A DNA stretch of 64,000 bases from Lethocerus indicus (GCA_019843655.1 JACDQD010000010.1:9717637-9781636); one strand, 5' to 3'. Positions 23,176 through 35,337 are shown, counted from the first letter of the stretch. Notes: generated from the letters alone by a model not told the origin. Translations and numbers: made by a program.

Positions 23176-25077
23176 TGTCATTTCTACTGTGGTGATTGTT
23201 TGTGAGGCCACCCCCCTTTTTGACCTTTCGGCCTAAACTTTAAAATTAGACATGGTTCAGAATTTACCTTCCGGAGTTACAAACACAATTATACTTAATT
23301 AACGGGATGACATCTTCCCTCCTTAATCGATTGTCATAAACTCCAGATACAATTAAAACTTATATTTTCCCTTTTATCGTTCATACCAATTAAATTCCAT
23401 ACTTCCAAATATTTAATTTTGTGCACGTTGGGCTTTTTACACGCCGGGATTGCGGCATTTATAAATTTCTATGATTTAAGGGTACTGCAATCCTGCGCAG
23501 TTCGATCGAGGCCAATAGTGGAATGCCTAATAAAGTCCTAGACATTTTTCACGCGCCGTCTGTAGTTCTGTATTAAATGAATATATTAATTTCCACCTGG
23601 GCCCAAATCAAGGCGATAAAATTTAAATACGAAGTACAATAGTTATCTTAGGTACTCTGATTTTGTTTTTCAAGATAGAGACGCTCGGAGGGATTATAGA
23701 TTTAATATCGTCACTTCAGGTGTCGGAGCTTAATTGCCCTAATCCTCACTAATTGATGCTGGGTTTTGAAAGGACGTAGGGATTATTGAATCCTAATTAG
23801 CAGGGCGGACGCTCTGCCCTCAGTCGCCGCTGAGCCTCTGAAACGAACCGGAAGCAGATTACATTTGAGGGCATAGCCAAAAAAATGCGGACATATATTT
23901 AAGATATAATTGGTGTATAATATTTAAAATAATGAATGGAATTTCATTTAAAACGAAGGAATCTAGGAGAAATAAAATACAAACCGACAAGATAAAGATC
24001 AGATTTGTTTCAACAACACAGTCCTTTCAGGGGTTTTTGCGTCGACCAAAGCAAAGGACTTTGTGATACGGTTATCAGTGAAATAAAAATAGAATAAAAA
24101 TAAGCGGAATTTCCATATATCGGACGTTAATAAAACATAAATATTTTAGCCGAAACAACAAAGGAACGATGCGGTCTAGATTTCCTTCTTACCGTATAAA
24201 CCCGTCGTCGATATCCGAACAATTCAATAGCCGAGTCAGAAAAAAGTAGTCACGAAACAGATTGGATCCTCAACTCGGGTTTCTCAATAAACCGCCCCCT
24301 CTGAACTGAAACCTTTCGCGAACCCGAGATGCAGAAACGTGCAATCTTCATTTCTCCACGACTTTATTCGAGCCATAAACAGCATTTTCCATGTAAGTGA
24401 AACGGCAGATGACCGAGATCAATGTACAAAAGGGAAAAACTATTATGAAATTGAGGGACTGTAATCCAGAGTGGTTCGGGTACAGCACTTCCTTGTTGCA
24501 ACCGCCAAAAGGGTAACCCGCCCATCTCATGTTCCACGATGATAATTAAAATACGCTCGGTCGGAACCGACGTTGAGCAGATGAATTTAAAAATGGGAAT
24601 AATTAAAAATTTTCTATTCAAACGGTGAATAAATCTGAGGAGGCGATCCGAATAAACCGAGGCGTGAGAAGTTGGGTCGTAAACAAACTATGTACAATGA
24701 CCGGTCGTTCCACGACGGACCTGTACCACTTTCCCGTATTTTCTGTCCTTTTTTTCCGAGCGTGTTTACGACGGGCGCTGTAAAACAGTTGGGGGGCAGT
24801 AAACGGGGGTGCCGTCGGAGCCTCCTCCTCGGGTGAGGTCGAGATAGTCGGGTCGAAATAAAGCCGACTGCTGCTTTATACGGCTGGCCGATCCAACATA
24901 GCCATGGCGGAGACGGGAATCAAGGGGTTAAGTCGAGATAACCCCAAGATATGTTGTTATAAAAATTTGATTACCACAACTCGCGTTTTCTGACCAATCG
25001 GTAGTCCAATTTAGGTATTCGGTGCCTAAATGCGAATCTAGAAAAGAGAATAGTGTTGATGGCCTATACATATATAT

Positions 25078-25125
25078 CGTAGTTTTCTTCTGTCTCCACT
25101 CGTTAGTTTGGTCTTTTCCTAGACA
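25078..25125 (-). repeat. Fragment of the hammerhead-like repeat
   Basis: cttctgtctcc then ttagtttggtctttt and cctagac match the minus-oriented family (compare 23051-23090). It ends within the GGTCTAGC block, so the catalytic-like core is missing. Confidence 0.55.
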
Positions 25126-27211
25126 TACTCTCGTTATTTTCTTCTAACTAAATCTGAACATCTCTGATGCTGAGTTTTCCTACTTATATTTTTAGATATA
25201 TGTTAAATTAACTTTCAGTATTCGATAGACGAAGTCATGGAATGATTTGAAGAAATGTATAGAATTACCGATCTAAAATTCTTCATAAAACCTTAATTTA
25301 GTAACTCGTGTTATCACACGCCATTGTAATGTTACAATCCTATTATTACAGGGCAACTTGTGGCTGTGTTAATATTAAGCTAAACACAATATATATTTAA
25401 CAAACCCTAGCCCGCTTTTACGCGATCCAATTATAAACAAAATGGATGTAGGAAAGCGTAAAGGCGGAACTAAAACAGTCTTAAATTTTAAATGAAATTC
25501 TTGCGGTTTGCGGCTGGCTCGCCGCTAATCCTTTTCGCATGAATTTTTAGAAGCGGTCGATGGACAGGCCTCTATATTCCGGAAACATTCAGAGTTTATA
25601 TTTAATATTACATGTTAAATAATCGAAGCATTAAGATATAAACCACCATATAGACAGTATCAAAATGGTCTGAAATAAGCAAATGAAATGTCTTTATTGT
25701 AATTAGTACTCAACGGAAACTAAAAGCGTAGATTATTCAATATACATAACTTAAATGTTAATTGAATAAATAATTGTAATACGTGTGCAAACATCTATAA
25801 TACTCCAATAAATTATTCATTTAGTTCTCAAGTTTGAAAATCAATCAAACGATCCGTCTTATCGGGGCGGATACCAGCTCACACCTACACCCACTGCTCC
25901 CTGAATAAATATAAATAACGAAAAAAATGTCTTATCGACCTAACACCAGTCGAGAGAAATGAATTTATAGCAATTCATCTTTTGAGAAGGATAAAGAATT
26001 TTAGCTCTATATCTGAATTGACTTCGAGTGGATATCGATAAATCCAAAGTCTAAAAGTCAAATTATGATATAGAATGTCAACGCGACATATCCCCCGGAA
26101 TTAGGTACCAGAATTAGTTCGTATTTTATTCCCTAAAACAGGGGCATAATACTTTGCTACAATCTGCACAAACCGGATAAAACACACGTGCCGGCGCGCT
26201 TGCTTTTTCACGACTTTCCCCCTGGTTTATATACGCACGAATACAGGGACGCACTTTAGGAGGCATGTAGGGTCTGAGCTACACCTGCCGGCGCCTTCAC
26301 CACGCGACCCGCTCTCATTATTTAGGTTATTCAACGGCAATTGAGAGCAGGAGCCACTTACTTACGCACTTTATTTGCGAAGGAGTTGTGAAGCAGAGTT
26401 CGCAGGTAAATTAAGTGGGGATAATGCGATGGGAATGAAATTTGAAAGACAGGGATTTTACGACTTGGTAATTTGAGACGGAGGTCTCCACAGTCGAAAT
26501 TTGCGGTCATGACACAGTGGAAAAATTAAAATGGAAATTTCTCGCGAAATTCAAGCCCTCAAATATGAAACCTAAGGGGTGCTGTGATTATTCGACGGCG
26601 GAAGTTAGGAATTATATTCGAATATGGGAATCCGAATACAAACTCCAAAATTCCTGTAAAGAGAGAGAGGGAGAGAGTTCGCTGGTGAGAATTTAATTTC
26701 CAAAGTCCCGACTGTCCCCGGCGGCAATAATAAGCGCGATGAAAGGCGGCCGTCGGACGTGACTCGGTCCCCGAACTTTCTTTATTGACTGTCAATTTGG
26801 GACAGTCCCCATTTCAATATTTAGCACCCCGTTAAATATCCCGGTCGCCTCTCCGGAATACGAGTCTAGAGCACCGGCTCAATTTGGGAATCTACTGTAT
26901 TCGCGGAGCGCTAAGCTGTTCCAGTTTTTTTTTTAGAATATCCGAAAATACAAAAAAGGTTAATATTCATTACCTATTTTTACTGCGATACGTGAAGGTT
27001 TTTTCCTCCAGAGCTTATGTCCATTCAATCGGCTGAATTTCATTCAAGAGCTCAATCGTTTTCTAACTAGATTCTAATTTACCTATTACAGTTATTCTGA
27101 ATTTTTTTTCTGGAGACTTCCCCCCTATGGAGGGACGGGGTTGTGTAACCTACAATAAGCTATTCTCGATACCAATTACGGGGTACTATAGAATCCATCT
27201 TCATTATTCGT

Positions 27212-27261
27212 TAGTTACTGGGATAGCGGGTAATGGAATAACGGCCAAAGGTTCGAATCCT
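27212..27261 (+). repeat. Possible tRNA-derived (SINE-like) Pol III promoter remnant
   Basis: A perfect B-box-like sequence, GGTTCGAATCC (about 27250-27260), follows a partial A-box, TAGTTACTGGG (27212-27222), 38 bases upstream. The T-arm pairs at only three of five positions and no acceptor stem is visible, so this is not a tRNA gene. A decayed SINE head is the likelier explanation. Chance is possible. Confidence 0.3.
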
Positions 27262-27591
27262 GGTGATACAAAATTTCTTTACAATTGTAAATTTGAATAG
27301 ATTTTGAAAGGCATTAATATGATTGCAGTAAACTAGGGTGCAACAATTCAATTTTGATTTAAAACTATTTTTTTGTCAGAATTCAGGGTGATATTTATAT
27401 TTGGGGTGGAGCCCGGGCCGGTGACACATCCCAGGTGAACGGGGCGATTTTTCATTACTCCCCTCGGTAAAAGCTGGGGCGGAATATTGTCTCTAACGGT
27501 CGAGTTATTATAATGCCGAGGGGGACGGTGTGTACCCCTACCTAATGTGCCCGGATGAAACCAGAGCGTTGGGGGTTGAGGGAGGGACCAG

Positions 27592-27616
27592 TCCATTAGT
27601 AGATCAAACATCTAAG
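27592..27616. repeat. 25-bp repeat, copy 1 of 3
   Basis: tccattagt followed by agatcaaacatctaag. It is identical to 29271-29295 except for one base, and close to 28712-28737. Copies start 1120 and 559 bases apart, all in the same orientation. Flanks are not obviously alike. It directly precedes an (AC)11 microsatellite. Confidence 0.6.
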
Positions 27617-27620
27617 CCAG

Positions 27621-27642
27621 ACACACACACACACACACACAC
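27621..27642. repeat. (AC)11 microsatellite
   Basis: Eleven uninterrupted AC units immediately downstream of a 25-bp repeat copy. Confidence 0.95.
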
Positions 27643-28711
27643 GTATACAATCCCAAGCCCCCCTCTCGCCATACACATTTCAGCGAATATCTACGGCGTC
27701 TCCTCCACAATTCCCTGTTAAGCAGTTAAAACCGGGACCTCTTAAACCAAAAGCAGGGGGAGGGGGTGGATTAATCGGTTTCGTTATAGTCTCCCCTGCA
27801 AGCTGAGCCAATATATCTTCGGATCCAGCGGAGAATTTTACCACGAAGTAAATTTTGAACAAGCTTAAGATACCACAACGCCATACGAATACTCTTAAGA
27901 ATTTACTTCTCCGAACAATTGAGAATTTAGTAATACTATAATAATGGTAACTTAAGTGTTAAATTAATAACTCAACGCATTGACTCATCCTTGAGACTGT
28001 TTGAGACGGTTTGTAAGTTTATGCAATGCGGCATCCGTATAAATACAGTTACAGGTGCTTTTCGCAATAGTCCTAGCCTGAAACTTGCCGCATCGAAACT
28101 TTCTTATCGTCTCCGCTCTCTTTAGCGCACAGCTGCACAACCGCCGAGGGGAGGGAAACTGAAGAATCCCTCGAGAGAGAGGAACTCACATTTCATTATT
28201 ACAAAACTTTGTCTTACAAATTTTAATAATTGTTAAAAGTGTTCTGTTCAAGTGCACGGCTGAATGACTTCAACAGAAGTTCATAAAACGGCTTTTAAAC
28301 GAACGACGACTGGAGAGATTAGGGCTTCAGGACATCAACAAATGAGGACTATACGGAGAATGGAACAATCTTGGCCTAGCTTATCGTAATTTTCCTGATT
28401 AATCAGGTTTATAATCTACATGTTTTAATAATAATTTTATTTTCATGCTTGCCAACAGCGTATTGGTAGCTTTTACTAAAGGATGGGTCCTGAAATCGAC
28501 AACGGAGCATTTTCTTCCTAGAATTTATAGATAGCAAGTATGCTATAGTACAAAATCGACAATTCCATTTTGCTACAACAGTAATATTGTGTCACCAATC
28601 GAAATTAACAATAGGGCAGATCGGACAAGAAAAGATGGTGGGCTTGGCTACATCAAATATCAGAGGTCTCTCCCCACCGACCCCCCCTCAACTTAAACGA
28701 TCCGGGAAGGG

Positions 28712-28750
28712 TCCATTTGAAGATCAAACATCCTAAGTCCCGGACTTAGG
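28712..28750. repeat. 25-bp repeat, copy 2 of 3, ending in a hairpin
   Basis: tccatttga followed by agatcaaacatcctaag, with an extra c relative to the other copies. The tail is the perfect palindrome cctaagtcc, c, ggacttagg (28732-28750), so the copy runs into a 9-bp inverted repeat. Confidence 0.5.
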
Positions 28751-29270
28751 GTCCGATGGGGCGCACATGGAGTGCTATCTTCCTCTTTCTGCGAATTTCG
28801 CCCCGGACTCGATTTCACGTCGGGCATGGGGGCCTTTTAGAGAGGCGCGTGCTCGGAGATAGGCATCGGTAAATACGATTTGGATCCGAGCGACAGAAAT
28901 CCCGAGCGCCCATCCACTGTTCAAGACACGAAAACGTTGGTTTAAAAGCGACCGACATTGTAGCCTAAAATGTTTTGGGAGCGGGAACTAATTCTCGAAC
29001 TGGATTAGAAAACAAGTAAAAATGTTTCGACTATTTCCACCGTTTCTATTCACATTTTTAATCTAGTAATAAATTATATCGATTACAATTACTGATAATG
29101 CCTCGATTTATCTCACAGATTTTTGTACGCTAAAAGGGCGTAAATGGAACTGCGCAACTTAAATTGTTATAACAATTTGCCAAACAGGAAGTGTATTTTC
29201 AGACATCCACACATCGAGTTTCCGTCGTCGGTCTAGGGGTCGATAGATACACCGCCTCTTCATAGTGTGC

Positions 29271-29295
29271 TCCATTAGCAGATCAAACATCTAAG
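29271..29295. repeat. 25-bp repeat, copy 3 of 3
   Basis: tccattagc followed by agatcaaacatctaag. One mismatch to copy 1 in 25 bases. Confidence 0.6.
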
Positions 29296-29586
29296 TTTCC
29301 TCTCAAGACCACTTTCCAATTATACTCCCACCAATCGGTCAGGCCTTCCTCAACTGCGGTCAATTTCGGGGACAGTTTCGAAAAGTTGTTTTCGGCCTCC
29401 CGCACACCCCCCCCCCCACCATTAACTCGACGCGGTCCTGAAATTCAGAAATTAATCTGCCAATAAACTACTTCATATGGAACGAGAAATACCGAATCCC
29501 GAGTGGTGGCAATTCGACTGGGTAGTGTATACAAGTTAAGATATGTTGGGGGATCGGCGAGAGGTTTCAGTCACCGCTCATAATCA

Positions 29587-29625
29587 AACCCGGTTTCGGC
29601 CTCTCGCCAAATTCAGTAGCGATCA
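29587..29625 (-). repeat. Decayed hammerhead-like core
   Basis: The minus strand reads GCTA, CTGAATT, T, GGC-GAGAG-GCC, GAAAC, CG, GGT. The CTGANGA box is broken at its last two positions and the cleavage triplet is lost. It is recognisable as the same family by GCTACTGA and GGCGAGAGGCCGAAACC. Confidence 0.5.
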
Positions 29626-30951
29626 ACGTACTGTTACAAACACCTGGAATGGCACGGCCAGTAACGAATTATGAACAGATGAAAGCAGCAGGACTGAACT
29701 AATTCCATATACGTGGAAACAATAATCATTTCCGTTTTTCTAAATAAAAGGCGGACGTATAAAAACATTCCGCTTAATAAACTCTCCGCCCACCCCCCCC
29801 CCACGCCGCGAATTTAAATATGCAAAAAAGTGGAATAAATCGGGCCGCCGAGTGAAGAGCCTAAAATTAAGCGGGGACGTTCACGCTCACTTAACTCCGA
29901 CCGCGCTCAGACGACTGGCGTTTTTTGTGACTACCGCGGACGAAACCGGTAATTTAATTTTTGTCCCGGCCCAGCCCCGGAGAGGCGCTCTGTGCTCGGT
30001 CTACGGAAGGGGGGGGGGGGGTGCCACCACCGCGCCACGATATCGAGGGATAATTCGCCCGTTCGGGCTAACTGGGCTAGGCGCTAGAGGGATCGCTGAT
30101 TTTACGAGCTAATTACTCGGGCTATACCCCCACCTCCTCGGCACGACGGAGAAAATTTAGCCTGAGTCGATCCGACGCCCGTTATCGGATACAAAAGCGT
30201 CGGGCCGAAAATTGGGCAATGAAGAGCGGAGAGGCGACGGAGGCCCGGATAAACGGCTCTGTAAAATGGGTATTACTCGGGGCGAGATAGTCATCTTTTA
30301 ATTTTTTAATTCACTCCCTAGATACTTGCACACATTTTAGGTTAAGACAAAATACACAACAGTTTTGTCCTCTAATCCGACACTAACAAAATATTAGGCG
30401 AAAAAATTACCCTTTTATTGTTTGTCAACAAATACTTCTTGCATACGTATATATAAGAAATTAAGGTTGAATATATCAGGGATGCTCGACTCCCATTGAA
30501 AACATATATCCGTTTTTACAATATTAAACTTTTTTCATGATTTTTGTTAAATTGACTAAACGAGCGAAGCATTCAAGTCCTAAGTAGCCACTTCAATAGT
30601 AGGTTTTCGGCCAAATCGGTTGAATTGTTTTCTTTTTCTCGCAATTATATTTTCATATATAAATACTTTACATAGGATTGTTTTAATATATGAGAAACCA
30701 CAATGCGTGGCAAATTCTGGATATATATTTACCCGTGTCGAATTACACTTCGCAGATCAACGGATGCCATGTGATCCTTAAGCTCGAAGGGGCATTAAAA
30801 ATCATCCAGGTGATAAAACCGTTATCGATCGTGATATGATCAATTTAATACCGCAGGAGAAATATGTTCCGATTAACTGTTTAATTTGCTGCTCGGGGTC
30901 TACATTCATTATGGCATAATATAGAGCGCCATTTCTCCGGCGGACACTGTA

Positions 30952-30952
30952 T

Positions 30953-30983
<31 letters not shown>

Positions 30984-30985
30984 CT
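30952..30985. repeat. (CT)n microsatellite
   Basis: An interrupted then pure CT tract of about 32 bases on the plus strand, at the edge of a GC-rich island. Confidence 0.9.
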
Positions 30986-32734
30986 TCCTAAGTCGTTGTT
31001 CGCCGTGGCGATGCTTCATGCCGCGGTTGGCCCCGTTCCACGGTCCCCGGCCGTAGGTTTTGGCCGGCCGCCCGAAACGCCGCGGGCTTCATTACCGCCC
31101 CCGACCCCACCGAGCGATATTATCGGCCGTATTATCGGCGACCGAGGCCTAACTAACTGCCCATAGCGGAATGGGCTTTTAAAAGTACATGGCCCCCGGG
31201 CCGGGAGTTTGTAATAGCTCATTAGGGGAACAATGGCGCCGGGTTAAGTTCGAAATGCGTAATATGCGTAAAACTAACATTTTATCACCACTATTCATAT
31301 TTCATCAGTACGAAATTCCGACTCCCTGGACGATCTAACAGAGTTTTTTTTAGTCCATACTCCTTTAAGACCTCGCAATATGAAAATCCTATTCCGGAGA
31401 TGATCCACTATCTAGGAAAACATCCTTTTGGTGTATGTCTTTGTTTCTGTAATAGCGTATCGGACTTAAGGGACTCCAAAAAAGGGAGACGCATTATGAA
31501 CTATTAATCCCATTAAGAAATATTTTTCAAAATATTTTACGGTACTTGACTTCTATTCGGTTACCGTGATATGGGCGGACAACAGGGCGCATTGCGGTCG
31601 ATTTGACCGGTGTTTATGACCGAAGAGTGCCGGGGATTAACGACCGGAAGAAGTAGGGAGCAACGAGAGGGTCAATGGCCGGGAATAAGGAGCGATGAAT
31701 TTCCAAAAGAAAATATAAATATAAAATATAAAGGAAATATATTCTATAATATAAAGAAAACGAATGAAAAAATTGAAGTGAAATTATAAAAGACAAATTT
31801 TTAGTAATCTCTATAAATGATTTAATATCAAAATATATTATACCGCACTACATTTCTGACGTCATGCAACTGACTGCGGCGAAAAGAAGAATGCCCTCTC
31901 ACTTCATCCGAAAAGAGGACAGAAAAACGAGCGGAGACCGAAAATCCGAATCTGATGACATGCCGAATCCTCACGGACCCCTCCATGCAAATAATAATTA
32001 CGCGAACCTCTGTAAGGGTTCGATTCTCGCTGCGGCCGCAAAAAAACCCTCCCCTGGACGTTCTTTGGGTTGTTAAATTCAGAAATAGGTTGTGCTAAGA
32101 ACCGAGAGGAAAATATTCGGCATTGATTAAACACGGCGAAAGTAGCAGGCAAACGTTTATAAACGATAGAAGCCAGGAGTATTAGAGATTGGGAGCTACA
32201 TCGGCAACCGAAGACATCAAGACAATGCTTAAATAATTATTAAAGCAGAGAAACTTTAAAGTGGACATTAAATGTGACACTCTACTGACAAAGGCTTTAG
32301 TTAAATGGGACTCAACTACCTAATTATACACATGATTATGTATATATACCAGTAATATGTAAGTATATCGATACTGGACGTACTGTTATCAATGGAATTT
32401 ATTATCAAACAAAACAGTTCCGACAAACCGACGACCAAGTAGAGATGAAATAAAACCTGATATACCCTAATACTACAAGAATTCGTCACGATTGCACACA
32501 ATGAATTATAAAATAAAATATTCGTCACTGAAAAACTGAATTGTCTAACTAAGTCATACAGTAATGACGCGTACGCGATTTAAATTCAAATCAGTACATT
32601 CTGAATATATAAATTGGGCACCGGACGAAATGCCCGGCACGTATCCTTGTCTATGAAACTACGTACGAATATTAATAATGAATTTAATATGATTTTTACT
32701 CACTCAAGCTGGTCTATAAAATCTCAAATCGTGA

Positions 32735-32765
32735 ACTCACCTGAAAAAGAAAGAAAACTCCAATT
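32735..32765 (-). promoter_or_regulatory. Recursive splice site (ratchet point), minus strand
   Basis: On the minus strand, ctaattgg (branch-point-like ctaat) is followed by the pyrimidine tract ttttctttctttttcag, ending at 32741, and directly by GTGAGT (32740-32735). Acceptor and donor are fused with no exon. This is the same architecture, strand and donor hexamer as the site at 8117-8150, 24.6 kb further downstream. Read as an exon, the downstream bases have early stops in all frames, which favours a zero-length recursive site over a normal exon. Confidence 0.5.
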
Positions 32766-32965
32766 AGATAAACATGTTCAGATAATTAAACTGAAGTCAG
32801 TACCTATTATTCAGTTGAATATATTCCCAAACATAAAACAGTAAAAAAAATTATCAAATTAAATTTGTCTTGCCTATAAATAGAATATCAAACACAATCA
32901 GCAACCACCCTAAAGGACAATTATAGCATATGTGTATAGTTTATTCAGCTATGCAGTTATTACAT

Positions 32966-32967
<2 letters not shown>

Positions 32968-33010
<43 letters not shown>
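32968..33010. repeat. (TA)n microsatellite
   Basis: About 21 uninterrupted TA units. Confidence 0.95.
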
Positions 33011-33012
<2 letters not shown>

Positions 33013-33764
33013 GTATATACATAAGATATAATTTCTTTTCATTATGTTGCAAAACAGAAGAGTCTTTGCAAGACTTTAATTTAAGGGTTGTTGACCTTAT
33101 CATCAAAGGGATTGAGAAAAGCAATATTGGGCCACGGCCTTTGATGACTGCTCGACTAATAGCATTTTTACTCTGCTGTTTCGATCCGACGCATGAAAAA
33201 AATGGAAAATGGAGAAACAATACAAGAAGAAAACAACATGAGAGTAGGGTGGAATACACTTCGGTAATTTAATAAGCTTTGGTAAATAAGATAAAGATAA
33301 CTGAAACACGTTCGGTTTAATTGACAATCCCTAATACAATAATTCATTATTCAAAGAAGAGAAAAATTGAAATATTCCTACATTGCAGAGAGAACGGATC
33401 TAGCGAATTTGTACCCATCCGGCAAGGAAATATATACGTATTACACAGTATTCTGCGTAGTAGGGTTCGAATCGTCGTTTTTTCGCGGCTTAGAATAACG
33501 CCCCTTCGCAAATCCGGTCATATTTAATGTCAGATTTTCAATAGAGAAACTTATAAGGGGAAAATCGGATCAGCTGAAGGTGGGATTTGCCCGGAACTCC
33601 GGAATTGGGAGATTGCAGGTCAATAGTCAAATAATAGAACTGCTAGTTTATATGTCCAAGCCCTTTCATTGGGAGTACGCACTTTTAGGGTGCTGACATT
33701 ACTGCTTCATAAGAACTTAGGGAAAGTAACTCAGAATTTGTTATCCTACAGCAATATATAGACC

Positions 33765-33938
33765 GTGACAGTGCAGTGAGGGTGCCCGAAAAACAACCAA
33801 AGTGCCAATAGTGACTAACGCCGTTACTGAAGATGGCGAGCGGCCGAAACCGGTCTAGCGAAAGACCAAACCAGCGAGAGGGACAGAAACACAAAAAATC
33901 TACGGTATTCCAACCCCTCGCGGACCACAAAACAGGTA
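33765..33938 (+). repeat. Hammerhead-like interspersed repeat, best full-length copy
   Basis: This copy runs from gtgacagtgcagtgag to the tail ending acaaaacaggta, about 174 bp. The core at 33821-33860 reads CGTTA, CTGAAGA, T, GGC-GAGCG-GCC, GAAA, CCG, GTC, TAGCG. The outer helix CGTTA/TAGCG has five pairs (one G-T), so its base changes relative to the family preserve pairing. GAA-ACCGGT-C gives a self-complementary helix III that could form between two RNA copies. The extra T between CTGAAGA and helix II is non-canonical. No coding capacity and no poly-A tail are seen. The general setting resembles non-coding ends of Penelope-like elements or retrozymes, but no such enzyme gene is present. 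Confidence 0.7.
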
Positions 33939-34000
33939 TGTTAAACTATTTCTGACGAAGTTTCGAGGGTAGAAAGCAAAGTAAAGAAAGGGGGAGGAAT

Positions 34001-34334
34001 TTAACCCATTAAGTACCAAATTTTTTTTCTGAAAATTTTGCATAAAATTTACCTATTATGATGCATTATTATCAAATAGTACCTCCAAATATGTTTTTAA
34101 AAACCATTTTGTCAAATATTTTGTTTTTTAAATCAATTCCCATTTGGGGATTAGGGCACTACAGAGTTGAACCAACACATGAGATCAATCATCTTTTATT
34201 TTGAATAATAATTTATAATGTGAAATTACTGAAAGTAATAAGAAAAAACTTCCTGTAAACACATATGTCATATCAGAAAAAATTTAAAAAATTAACTGAT
34301 CCCCATTTGGGGCCTACGGTACTTAATGGGTTAA
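34001..34334. mobile_element. piggyBac-type MITE with TTAA target duplication
   Basis: The element spans 34005-34330 (326 bp) and is flanked on each side by TTAA (34001-34004 and 34331-34334). Its ends are perfect 13-bp inverted repeats, CCCATTAAGTACC and GGTACTTAATGGG. TTAA duplication with CCC...GGG ends is diagnostic of the piggyBac superfamily. The interior is AT-rich and has no coding frame, so it is non-autonomous. A subterminal palindromic block, cccatttgggg, occurs twice (about 34140 and 34301). Intact ends suggest a relatively young insertion. Confidence 0.85.
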
Positions 34335-35102
34335 GGTTAGGGAACCAGACGCCATGCATTATTGAGGCAAAACTTCGACTAATGCCAAGACAAGAGAATG
34401 AACTAAAAAAACCTTAAACTAATAACTTTGCCCTACTAATGAACATTGTTAAAATAAATTATCGCAATCCCTCACTTTCGGGTGAATAAATTTCATCGAC
34501 AGTCGGCCAGCACTGAAAGGCATTGAAATCCACTGACAATAAGCCGTCCCGAGACGAGCCCCAATTTCTAGCAATTGTTGGGGGCTAAACGGGCGGGGGC
34601 CGGCCGATTAACAGCAGTCGAATAACCCCCAGGGCGGGGGGGGGGGGCGTCCCCCACAATTCAATTGCTTGAGGCGCACGCTCAAAGCGACAGACGTATT
34701 AACTGATCAATGTCAAAAGGGAATCGAAAGCGGATCCTGGATTCCTCCACTCCGCTGTTCTGTCCTCGACAGCTGCCAAATCGACTACATGTTGCAAAAA
34801 ATTGACCATTATTTTATATAATTATAAAATCGTTATTAATCCCCGTTTATATAGAACGAATCTATTTAAAAAACGGTTGTACATACTATTTATTTTGACT
34901 TATCGGTTCTCTCAATCTGTAATAATCAACACCAGATTGGCCCCTCCCTAAAATAACTAGAAAGGTTTAAAGTAGAACAAGAATATGAAATCGAACGAAT
35001 GATGAAATCCAAATTATTATTCAACTGTTTTTATTATAAGAAAAATAAAGGGCACATAAGCAAATTCTGATATTAATTAGAGAAAATGGGAAATCGATGC
35101 TC

Positions 35103-35337
35103 TTCCAATATGTGTCTACCGAGAAATTTTCATTCCAATATTCGCTCTGACAAGGTATTTTCATTCCATTACAAGGTCTACAGAGAAGGTTTCATTCCAT
35201 TACGAGTTCTACAAGAGAATTTGGATTTCAATATATTGTGAAGTTTTCATTCCAATATGTACTCTACAGAGAAATTTTCATTCCAATATGTGCTCTACCG
35301 AGAAATTTTAATTCCATTAAGAGTTCTACTGAGATAG
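35103..35337. repeat. 31-bp minisatellite, eight degenerate units
   Basis: Units begin ttcca(a/t)... at 35103, 35133, 35164, 35195, 35226 (tttca), 35250, 35281 and 35312. The period is 30-31 bases except for one unit shortened to 24. Units end in a version of gagaaattttca. Two unit types alternate, one with aatatgtgctctac and one with attacgagttctac, suggesting expansion as blocks. There are no spacers of variable sequence, so this is not CRISPR-like. Confidence 0.85.

Larger units (their letters stand above)
23176..33764. other. Intron-like stretch with simple repeats and repeat fragments
   Basis: About 10.6 kb with no supported protein-coding exon. GC-rich islands lie near 23720-23850, 24650-24960, 26160-26340, 26680-26890, 27400-27570, 28640-28900, 29830-30280 and 30990-31230. 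Contents: hammerhead-like fragments (25078, 29587), a SINE-like head (27212), a 25-bp repeat in three copies, (AC), (CT) and (TA) microsatellites, poly-C at about 29407-29417, poly-G at 30009-30021, and the recursive splice site at 32735. Confidence 0.45.

Noticed and set aside
33401..33474. A-box-like and B-box-like pair suggesting a tRNA gene
   Set aside because: The boxes are 62 bases apart with no cloverleaf pairing; only the GGTTCGAATC match is good.
35103..35337. CRISPR-like array
   Set aside because: There are no variable spacers between identical repeats; the whole period is the repeat, and the DNA is eukaryotic in character.
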